Assembly (NCBI GenBank): GCA_016210985.1
Contig: JACQTD010000045.1
Coordinates: 1-34,726 of the forward strand
DNA length: 34,726 nt
Origin: Acidobacteriota bacterium
GTDB taxonomy: Bacteria > Acidobacteriota > Blastocatellia > HR10 > JACQTD01
Direction of reading: 5' to 3'
How positions within the stretch are numbered: the stretch's first letter is position 1; each line of letters begins with the position of its first letter. Of this stretch, positions 19,455 through 25,472 are shown in pieces. The notes beneath the pieces were generated by a model, which saw only the letters and a program-made list of their open reading frames with translations, did no database searches and had not been told where the DNA came from. The position numbers were made by a program, and so were the translations under genes.

Positions 19455-20288
19455 GTGGACTGTGAAGATACGTTGTTCCTGGTCTGCGCACCCATGGACA
19501 CGGCGGGCGCCTGGAATCGATTCAGCACTCGTCTTGATCCGAAGTCGAATGATTCACAGGATGCCCTAAACTCCGCCACCCGGCAAGCCGCCCTTCCCTT
19601 GGAGAGCGATCCGATCAGGACCCGGCTGCTTCGGGCACTTTCCCTACCCGAGGCCACGCTGGTGACGCTGCGGCAAATTCATTCGGATGTGGTGATCAAC
19701 CTGGATGGACGCGGTGACGTGCCGGCGCTACGGTCAGAGGGAGACGCCCTGGTCACGGATCGGCGGGATCACGCGCTCGGCATTCTCACAGCCGATTGCG
19801 TTCCCCTGCTTATCTATGATCCCGTCCACGCGGTCATCGCTGCCGTCCACGCCGGATGGCGGGGAACCGTGCGGCAGATTTCCGCCAAGACGGTGGATGC
19901 GATGGGGAGCTCCTACGCGACGCGTCCGTCGGATCTCCTGGTGGCCATCGGTCCGGCCATCCGCCCATGTTGTTACGAGGTTGGGTCTGCAGTGACAGAG
20001 GCGGTCAAGTCATCATCTCCAAAGGGGGACGCCTGGCTGTCTCCTCATCCGGTTTCCGGCAAGGCGTTCCTCAATCTTGCGGCCGCCAACGCCGATCAGC
20101 TCCGAGCATCGGGAGTGGCGCCGGACCGGATCTTCGATTGCGGTCTCTGCACCGCCTGCCGTCCCGACCTCTTTTACTCGTACCGCCGCGATGGCGATGC
20201 GCCTGAAAAGCCATCGAGGATGATCTCGATAATCGCCTTCAGGCCGAAGAGCTCACGCGCGGGCGCGAAGCCGCGAAGGGATCCGTGA
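19455..20288 (+). CDS. pgeF: Peptidoglycan editing factor PgeF (YfiH/laccase-domain family)
   Basis: The protein carries the conserved metal-site motifs of the YfiH family: His in LRQIHSDVV, Cys in [15 protein letters not shown], His in [10 protein letters not shown], and the later CCYEVG and [16 protein letters not shown] segments. Members have been described as polyphenol or purine-nucleoside acting enzymes and as a factor removing wrongly added residues from peptidoglycan precursors. The frame is open from 19275, but bases 19305-19436 are antisense to an acpS fragment and match nothing in PgeF. Family homology begins around 19500 (FSTRLDP). I therefore prefer GTG 19455, or ATG 19494, over the longer 337-residue reading. 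It follows atpC, probably in the same transcript. Confidence 0.85.
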   Translation: MDCEDTLFLVCAPMDTAGAWNRFSTRLDPKSNDSQDALNSATRQAALPLESDPIRTRLLRALSLPEATLVTLRQIHSDVVINLDGRGDVPALRSEGDALVTDRRDHALGILTADCVPLLIYDPVHAVIAAVHAGWRGTVRQISAKTVDAMGSSYATRPSDLLVAIGPAIRPCCYEVGSAVTEAVKSSSPKGDAWLSPHPVSGKAFLNLAAANADQLRASGVAPDRIFDCGLCTACRPDLFYSYRRDGDAPEKPSRMISIIAFRPKSSRAGAKPRRDP

Positions 20289-20570
20289 TGGCTTCTGAGC
20301 CCTGACGAGCCCCAGCTTATCGCGGCGTCTCCGCGCCTCCGCGTGAGACGGCATTTAAGAGTCGGCTATGCCGCTTCACACCCCGGCGATTCAGCTTTCA
20401 GTGAAGCGGTCGCGGATGATCTCGCAGATCATCCTCCCGAATTGAGAAACCCTTAGCGTTCAAACCGGTTTAGTGCTTCCCCAGTCCAAATGGATGCCCC
20501 ACGATAAGACCGGTCGCCGTGTATCCCTCGACATCAGGATGGAGTATCATTTCTGGAGTCCATCACCTGC
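20289..20570. other. Intergenic stretch with two small inverted repeats, no gene seen
   Basis: Between pgeF and the small-protein/nucleotidyltransferase pair. It holds CGTCTC/GAGACG arms (20326-20331 and 20345-20350) in a stretch resembling the GCGTCTCCGCG-type dispersed repeats common in many genomes, and a perfect 9-bp stem at 20414-20434. A TATCAT box near 20546 could be the -10 for the downstream pair. No ORF here looked real. Confidence 0.5.
20414..20434. repeat. Perfect 9-bp inverted repeat (GGATGATCT-CGC-AGATCATCC)
   Basis: Perfect palindromic arms with a 3-base centre, 137 bases before the small-protein gene. No T-run follows. It could be an operator or part of a pgeF 3' end; its symmetry is directly visible. 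Confidence 0.5.
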
Positions 20571-20777
20571 ATGATCAAAGACGCCGACCTGCTGAACGAG
20601 TTCGAGAAATCGCAGATCCGCGGCGAGCCGCCGGACTTCCGCCAGAATCTCATCATTTACGAAGCCTTGTTTCGGGAGGCGACCGCGATGGGCATCTTTC
20701 CGCTTAAAGATCCACTGGACGGGATCGACGTTGATATCCGTCTGGCCAGAGTTCTGAATGTTCGGATCCCTACTTGA
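20571..20777 (+). CDS. Small conserved protein paired with a nucleotidyltransferase
   Basis: This 68-residue protein is acidic and helix-rich, with DADLLNEFEKSQIRGEPPDF near the N-terminus and PLKDPLDGIDVDIRLARVLN near the C-terminus. I recall similar small proteins beside AbiEii-like nucleotidyltransferases in other bacteria, but the family has no established function. The stop overlaps the next gene by 20 bases, so translation of the two is probably coupled. By analogy with toxin-antitoxin pairs, it could be the partner or antitoxin of the nucleotidyltransferase; this is inference from arrangement only. Confidence 0.7.
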   Translation: MIKDADLLNEFEKSQIRGEPPDFRQNLIIYEALFREATAMGIFPLKDPLDGIDVDIRLARVLNVRIPT

Positions 20778-21312
20778 GCGAATTGCGGCCGCGTTTGCCA
20801 ACGCTGAGATTCCTTACATGGTGATCGGCGGGCAGGCCGTGCTCCTTTATGGGGAACCTCGGCTCACAAAGGATGTCGACATCACACTGGGAGTGGGCCT
20901 CGATCGATTAGATGAGGTAGTCGGTGTAGCGGCGAGTCTGGCATTCCAACCGCTCGTCGATCCCGAAACCTTCACTCGGCGGACATGTGTGCTACCCTGT
21001 TTGGACGTGCTCTCCGGGATCCGGTGCGATCTGATCTTTTCGTTCTCTTCGTTTGAGCAAGCGGCCATGCTTAGAACGAGGGCGGTCAGGATCGGTGAAA
21101 CCGATGTCCGATTCGTCTCCCTGGAGGATTTGATCATCCACAAGATGGTCGCCGGGCGCCCGCGAGATCTCGAGGATGTAAAGAGCCTAATGTTGAAGAA
21201 TCCGCGGGCGGACAACGGCTACGTTAAACACTGGCTGGACCTCTTCTCCGCCAGCCTGGGGGAGCCGTTTCGGCAGCGCTTCGATGAACTCCTGAAGGAA
21301 TTGACCTGCTGA
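20758..21312 (+). CDS. Nucleotidyltransferase, AbiEii/DUF6036-like
   Basis: The 184-residue protein has the nucleotidyltransferase core: GG at residues 24-25 (VIGGQAVLLYGEPRLTKD), the D39-x-D41 metal-binding pair in KDVDITLG, and a later SLEDLIIHKMVAGRPRDLED segment typical of AbiEii/DUF6036 proteins. Members transfer nucleotides to tRNA or proteins; several act as toxins or phage-abortive systems. It follows the 68-residue gene with a 20-base overlap. It ends 236 bases before the Cas12m-like gene on the other strand, so it sits next to another possible defence gene. Function in this organism is unproven. Confidence 0.8.
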   Translation: MFGSLLERIAAAFANAEIPYMVIGGQAVLLYGEPRLTKDVDITLGVGLDRLDEVVGVAASLAFQPLVDPETFTRRTCVLPCLDVLSGIRCDLIFSFSSFEQAAMLRTRAVRIGETDVRFVSLEDLIIHKMVAGRPRDLEDVKSLMLKNPRADNGYVKHWLDLFSASLGEPFRQRFDELLKELTC

Positions 21313-21373
21313 GAATGGTAATCCTCACTATGGGGGATTGTAGAATAGAGTGACGCCCTTCAACGGGCCTTCG

Positions 21374-21452
21374 TTGTGGGAGTCCTCTCCTCCAGGGCGA
21401 TGGGGTGCTGCTGCTACAGTACCCCTCGGACTGCGGGAGAGCCCTCCCACAA
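21374..21452. repeat. REPIN-like double hairpin downstream of the Cas12m-like gene
   Basis: Outer arms TTGTGGGAG (21374-21382) and CTCCCACAA (21444-21452) pair perfectly, then CTCTCC (21385-21390) with GGAGAG (21436-21441), enclosing an inner stem GGGGTGCTG/CAGTACCCC (21402-21425, one G-T pair). The two outer 17-mers are inverted copies of each other with 15 of 17 matches, the layout of a REPIN (paired REP sequences). A related 13-mer, TGTGGGAGGGCTC, occurs alone at 25369-25381. The element lies about 97 bases beyond the nuclease stop, where a guide-type RNA could also lie, but the second copy favours a dispersed repeat. Confidence 0.65.
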
Positions 21453-21505
21453 GTACGGTCTCTTCCATGGATGTCCCTATAATATGGGGAGGGTGTAAAG
21501 CAAGT

Positions 21506-21527
21506 TTCAATAGGCAATTCTATTGAA
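21506..21527. repeat. 8-bp inverted repeat just past the Cas12m-like stop codon
   Basis: TTCAATAG-GCAATT-CTATTGAA is a perfect 8-bp stem with a 6-base loop, about 20 bases downstream (minus strand) of the nuclease stop. No T-run follows directly. It may be a weak terminator, part of an RNA tied to the nuclease, or the end of an insertion element. Confidence 0.5.
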
Positions 21528-21548
21528 CACACAACTCAAGCCCGGACC

Positions 21549-23294
21549 CTACACGGTTATGACGGCGTCAGATTCCATGGGAATGACCGCTCGCTCGGTC
21601 GTCTGCGGCACGATAATGGATTTCAATATCTCGGGGATTTCAAGTTGCTTCACTGACGCATGCACGCCTCCCTGCCGGAGGTTGCTGGCTGCGGACACTT
21701 GACGGTCAATTCTTGACAGGAACCAGCTTGCGGCGTTCGTGTCTTGATCGAACCGGTGTCCATTCGGGCACTGCAGGATAAGGTCAGGCCCTCCCGGCGT
21801 TCGCCTCCCACAGGTGAAACAGGTGGTTGAGCTGTAGGCCGTCCTCCCGTCTATGAGCAGCATCTTCCGCTTGAGCGCCTGGTGCTTCAGAATCTTTCTA
21901 AACTCGCCGATCGCCGCGATTCGACGGTTGCGGTCGGCAAGGCGGAGGCGCCCTTTCTTCGAGCCATCCTCCGACATCTTCCTGATGCCCAGATCAGCTT
22001 CCCAGGAAATGGTGTCATAATTTGTTGCAAGCCAGGCCGCGAGATTCTGGTAGAGCCAGTGGCGTCGCCGGCCGAATCTCATGCGCGCGCAATGAATCCG
22101 GCGCCGGAGCCTGGCGTCGTTCACTCTCCAGGCTGAAATCAGTTGCCGGATCTCCGGGCCGGCTTCGGCTTCCTGAAGCTCGCGCTGGAATTGAAGGAGC
22201 GCAGCCTGTCCCAACTCTGTAATCGCTGAAAACTTGTTCCGAAGATTTTCGGGCCATTCCGGCCCCGCAGCACGGCGGGCTATCTCTGCTTTAAGGGATT
22301 CAAAGGATTGGTCCGCCCGCGAGGTTGCTTCTCGGATCTCCTCCCAGCTCTCGTATATCCTGTCCGCGTTTGGCCTTCCCGATCGTTCGATCCAGCGGCC
22401 GAAGTCCCGGGTAGGTCGGCTCGACATGTCGAGCGGAAGACGCAGTTCGGCAACCTCGCCGGTATGGCCGACCAGCATGCCGATACGCAGGTAAGAACCG
22501 AATCTCCTCCAGCCAAGATCCAGGCCACAGGTGCGGCCCGTGCTTTCCGGAACCGCGCTGGGAGGTAACTCGCATACGATTGCGATCGACCATTCCCAGC
22601 CGATTTGGCCGCGGTGGTTACCAATCAAGTTGACCGTCTTGATAAAGGCCTCCGCCGGGACGGGCCGGTGTAGCATCGTTCGAAATGTCATTCTCTCGCC
22701 ATCCAGTCCGAAGAACCCTTCGGTGTATCGCAGCCGTTTGGATTTTCGGGAATTGTCGATGTAGGCCTGCTGCGGAACCGGCTTGGTCCAGAATCGCCTG
22801 AGCGACCTCCGGGGCCGGGCTTGGAGCAGATTCGCGGCGGGTATGCCGCCCTGGCTGTACCGGTGCGGAATGACGATATTGGTCAGCCGGGAACGTCTTT
22901 GGGGAGTTCCGACCTGCGCATCCTGTCCCCCGTGGACGGTCGCATGGATCGCCCGCTGGACGGCTGACCTGAATCGGTCGAACAGGAACTCACGGCATTC
23001 CCAATTCAATCCCGAACGATCCGCAGCCTTGCGCAGGGCAGCGTCCATGGCAGGATGAAACACGTCTTTGGGGGTTCGATCAAGCACGGGCCGAGCCGTG
23101 TCGGGATGGGCGGTCTCGGCCTCAAGCAGATCCACGAATTCATTCCATAACGCCTGCATCCGTCTGGACGTCTCCCACACTTTCTCCGGGACACACGTTG
23201 GCTGAATCCAATACTTGTAAACCAACACCTGCCAGTCTTTCCTCAATCGCTGCCGCGCCATGGGTCCGCTCCGACAAGGTCTTCGTTCATTCAC
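21549..23294 (-). CDS. Orphan Cas12m/TnpB-related RuvC nuclease
   Basis: The 581-residue protein has the split RuvC nuclease layout of TnpB and small type V Cas12 proteins. RuvC-I is CGLDLGWRR with D259; RuvC-II is TISWEADLG with E432; a zinc ribbon is C492-x2-C495 and C509-x3-H513; RuvC-III is RFDQDTNAA with D518. All three acidic residues are present. Length, the GWR after the first Asp, and the helical stretch before RuvC-II (ISAWRVNDARLRRR...) are more like Cas12m (type V-M/V-U1) than ordinary TnpB (about 400 residues); the Mycolicibacterium Cas12m I recall has His at the first catalytic position. No CRISPR array, cas1/cas2 or transposase was found nearby. Starts: GTG 23294, or ATG 23261 (MARQRLRKDW), both with a GGAG upstream. 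Confidence 0.8.
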   Translation of the reverse strand: MNERRPCRSGPMARQRLRKDWQVLVYKYWIQPTCVPEKVWETSRRMQALWNEFVDLLEAETAHPDTARPVLDRTPKDVFHPAMDAALRKAADRSGLNWECREFLFDRFRSAVQRAIHATVHGGQDAQVGTPQRRSRLTNIVIPHRYSQGGIPAANLLQARPRRSLRRFWTKPVPQQAYIDNSRKSKRLRYTEGFFGLDGERMTFRTMLHRPVPAEAFIKTVNLIGNHRGQIGWEWSIAIVCELPPSAVPESTGRTCGLDLGWRRFGSYLRIGMLVGHTGEVAELRLPLDMSSRPTRDFGRWIERSGRPNADRIYESWEEIREATSRADQSFESLKAEIARRAAGPEWPENLRNKFSAITELGQAALLQFQRELQEAEAGPEIRQLISAWRVNDARLRRRIHCARMRFGRRRHWLYQNLAAWLATNYDTISWEADLGIRKMSEDGSKKGRLRLADRNRRIAAIGEFRKILKHQALKRKMLLIDGRTAYSSTTCFTCGRRTPGGPDLILQCPNGHRFDQDTNAASWFLSRIDRQVSAASNLRQGGVHASVKQLEIPEILKSIIVPQTTERAVIPMESDAVITV

Positions 23295-23436
23295 AGGGAG
23301 GCTCCCCGATTCTCCAAGGACCTTTCCCCTTCATCTGCGTAGGCGCAAAACCGCAGTAAAAACTGGCACGTCCGAGATAAGGCGTCCGGAATCGGTCGAC
23401 TCCGGCGGACTATCGACAGCCTGTTTGAGGGATGAT

Positions 23437-23452
23437 CGGGTGTGTTATCCTG
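23437..23452 (+). promoter_or_regulatory. Extended -10 promoter core before the ECF sigma gene
   Basis: CGGGTGTGTTATCCTG contains TG-T-TATCCT, an extended -10, about 30 bases before the sigma start. It matches 14 of 16 bases with the sequence in front of the kinase gene at 25394-25409. Upstream, the stretch 23295-23436 shows no gene. Confidence 0.45.
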
Positions 23453-23480
23453 CTTCGGTCTCAAGGTTTTACTATCCAAA

Positions 23481-24062
23481 ATGGAGAGTGAGTCCATCGC
23501 CTCCTCACCGCATCAGGTTACGCATTTGCTCCTGGCCTGGAACCAGGGTGATTCGTCGGCCCTGGAGCAGCTCATTCCGCTGGTTCACGAGGAACTGCAT
23601 CGGCTGGCGAGAAAGTACATGAGGAATGAGCGGCCGGGTCACGTACTGCAAACGACAGCGCTGATTCATGAAGCTTACTTGCGGCTGATCGACGTCGATC
23701 GGATCACCTGGCAGAACCGGGCCCACTTTTTCGCCGTCTCGGCCCGAGTCATGCGCCGCATACTTGTCGATTTCGCCCGCGCACGCCAATCTCGGAAGCG
23801 GGGCGGAGACGCCCTGCAGGTTACACTGGGAGAAAGCCTGGAATTGGACGAACCTCAACAGGATGATCTGGTCGCCCTTGATGATGCGCTGAAGACGCTT
23901 GCAGCCCTGGATCCGAGGAAGGCTCAGGTCGTGGAGCTGCGGTACTTCGGCGGGTTGAGCGTGGAGGAGACCGCAGAAGTACTCGCCGTCTCTCCGGACA
24001 CGGTAATGCGGGATTGGAAGATGGCCAAATTGTGGCTGTTTCAGGAGCTGAGCAAGTCCTAA
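23481..24062 (+). CDS. ECF sigma factor, TIGR02999 (acidobacterial) type
   Basis: I use the ATG at 23481 (193 residues, MESESIASS); the frame is open 13 codons further upstream. It has region 2 (LHRLARKYMRNERPGHVLQTTALIHEAYLRL, with NRAHFFAVSARVMRRILVDFAR) and region 4 with a helix-turn-helix (LSVEETAEVLAVSPDTVMRDWKMAK). This is the TIGR02999 group, abundant in Acidobacteria and Planctomycetes, whose members usually have no anti-sigma next door. Here too none is adjacent, but a Ser/Thr kinase gene follows 1.4 kb downstream with the same promoter core, so control by phosphorylation, as shown for some ECF groups, is a reasonable guess. Confidence 0.93.
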   Translation: MESESIASSPHQVTHLLLAWNQGDSSALEQLIPLVHEELHRLARKYMRNERPGHVLQTTALIHEAYLRLIDVDRITWQNRAHFFAVSARVMRRILVDFARARQSRKRGGDALQVTLGESLELDEPQQDDLVALDDALKTLAALDPRKAQVVELRYFGGLSVEETAEVLAVSPDTVMRDWKMAKLWLFQELSKS

Positions 24063-24116
24063 CCGCGTCAGGCTTGGGGAATTGCGAACCATCGCAATTT
24101 CGCAAGCCTGACGCGG
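24063..24116. repeat. Large two-step hairpin between the ECF sigma gene and the HAF gene
   Basis: A perfect 14-bp stem (CCGCGTCAGGCTTG, 24063-24076, with CAAGCCTGACGCGG, 24103-24116) encloses a perfect 8-bp stem (AATTGCGA/TCGCAATT, 24080-24099) around the 4-base loop ACCA. It begins right after the sigma stop codon. Only GTTT follows on the + side, so a classic terminator is not certain; in the gap between two converging genes it could stop both transcripts. Confidence 0.6.
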
Positions 24117-24160
24117 GTTTGGCTGAAGGGTCGTTTGGGGAAAGGGGGCAGGAGGGTCGA

Positions 24161-25216
24161 TCATTCAAACGTACCCAGGTCCAGCATCTCCACGCGGGTC
24201 AGCAGGAATGCATGCTGGATCGGCTTGCCTGACTTATTAATGCTGGTCGTATCGGAGAATCCGGCCACGTCGCCTCGCTGATTGATACCCACGGCCGCGC
24301 TGGTGGGGCCACCCAGTGTCCCGAGATCCACGAGCGTCCCGTTGTCACAGATGAATGCCCTATCGTCGCCGCGGGAGTCCTTGGCTATGCCGACCACCTG
24401 GCACCGGTTGTTGATACCGAGGGCCCGGCTTGAGGAGCCGCCCAAAGTCCCGAGGTCCATCATCTCTCCCTCTCGATAGACAAACGCGTGAGTCTTGCCC
24501 GTGGCGATCTTCGATTCCCCGGCCACCTGGCCACGGTCGTTGATGGCAAACGCCTGACTGCTCGTTCCCCCCAAGGTTCCGAGATCCTTCATAATCCCAT
24601 CACTGTAGAGAAACGCGTGGAGCTTGCGATCGGCGGTGGTAGCCGCACCCGCGACCTGGCCAAGACTGTTAATTCCATAAGCTTCGCTGAACACGCCGCC
24701 GAGCGTCCCGAGGTCCTTCATCTGACCGTATTCGTACAAGAAGGCGTGCGTCTCTCCATAATCCGTGTCGGCGCCGCCGACGATTTGGCCGGCGTCGTTA
24801 ATTCCAAAGGCTTCACTATTGGGGCCCCCTAGTGTTCCCAGCTCCGACATCTCCCCTTGATTCCACAAGAAGGCGCGAAGCACCGGCTGGCAGAATTCGA
24901 CGGAGACGGTGTCGGCGGTGCCGACCACCTGACCCGAACTGTTGATCGCGGTGGCTCTGCTTTCCCAGCCCTGGAGCGTGCCCAGATCATGCATGCCCTC
25001 CTCGTCAAAGAGGAAGGCGTGGGTGAGTCCACCGGGGGTGGTGGACCAGCCGACCACATCGCCCTGGCTGTTGATGGCGGAAGCTTGGCTGGTCTGCATG
25101 TTGGGAGTCGATGCGGTCGCCTGAAGGGACAGGCTTAACACCGTCAACCCCGTGAGTAGAATCTGCAGTGACTTCCTGGTCTGCGCGACTATCCTGGCTT
25201 TGATCTGTGCGTTCAT
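24161..25216 (-). CDS. Secreted HAF-repeat protein
   Basis: The 351-residue protein has a signal peptide (about 1-36, ending near ATAST) and then about seven HAF-type repeats of roughly 45 residues, each built as HAFLY...LGTLGG...S.A.GIN..GQVVG. These repeats occur in extracellular proteins of Acidobacteria, Planctomycetes and others (TIGR02913); they probably fold as a beta-propeller-like or solenoid structure. No enzyme motif is visible and the role is unknown. The start is well supported: AAAGGAG lies 7 bases before the ATG. It lies convergent to the ECF gene and divergent from the kinase gene. Confidence 0.85.
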   Translation of the reverse strand: MNAQIKARIVAQTRKSLQILLTGLTVLSLSLQATASTPNMQTSQASAINSQGDVVGWSTTPGGLTHAFLFDEEGMHDLGTLQGWESRATAINSSGQVVGTADTVSVEFCQPVLRAFLWNQGEMSELGTLGGPNSEAFGINDAGQIVGGADTDYGETHAFLYEYGQMKDLGTLGGVFSEAYGINSLGQVAGAATTADRKLHAFLYSDGIMKDLGTLGGTSSQAFAINDRGQVAGESKIATGKTHAFVYREGEMMDLGTLGGSSSRALGINNRCQVVGIAKDSRGDDRAFICDNGTLVDLGTLGGPTSAAVGINQRGDVAGFSDTTSINKSGKPIQHAFLLTRVEMLDLGTFE

Positions 25217-25368
25217 GGCTGCTCTCCTTTACGGTTTGGAATTGGGGCTGGCGTGCTTGCGTGCCTTGCGACCCCGAGGCCAGCCTCTCAGGCTGCCCTC
25301 ACCACCTAAGGCGGAAAGCAGTGGCGGAAACTTGCAGCCCCAAAGGGGAAAAGGTCGGAACCGGTGAG

Positions 25369-25381
25369 TGTGGGAGGGCTC
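25369..25381 (+). repeat. Single REP-like 13-mer (TGTGGGAGGGCTC)
   Basis: Identical to the right arm of the double hairpin at 21374-21452 read on the opposite strand. It supports a dispersed repeat family in this genome. Confidence 0.5.
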
Positions 25382-25393
25382 CTACCCATAACG

Positions 25394-25409
25394 GGTGTGG
25401 TATCATGGC
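25394..25409 (+). promoter_or_regulatory. Extended -10 promoter core before the kinase gene
   Basis: CGGGTGTGGTATCATG holds TG-G-TATCAT and matches the core before the ECF sigma gene in 14 of 16 bases. It lies 64 bases before the kinase ATG. Confidence 0.45.
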
Positions 25410-25472
25410 CAGGCTTCAGTATTTAACCGACCGGAAAGAGGGGTGACGCCATGGCGTCCTCGACACTCACTC

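Larger units (their letters stand above)
25217..25472. other. Divergent gap with a REP-like half-site and small hairpins
   Basis: The gap between the HAF gene and the kinase gene contains CAGCCT-CTC-AGGCTG (25281-25295), a CCCC-AAA-GGGG hairpin, the lone REP-like 13-mer at 25369-25381 and the kinase promoter core at 25394-25409. The open frame 25395-25472 continues into the kinase but lacks homology; I saw no separate gene. Confidence 0.5.

Noticed and set aside
19275-20288. 337-residue reading of pgeF from ATG 19275
   Set aside because: Its first about 60 residues overlap the atpC end and are antisense to a conserved acpS fragment; family homology begins near 19500.
21549-23294. Insertion-sequence ends bounding the nuclease gene
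   Set aside because: I found no matching terminal inverted repeats or target duplications across its flanks; the hairpins found lie on one side only.
21313-23480. CRISPR array near the Cas12m-like gene
   Set aside because: I checked both flanks (21313-21548 and 23295-23480) for regularly spaced direct repeats and saw none. GTTTCAATAG at 21504 looks like a repeat start but occurs only once.
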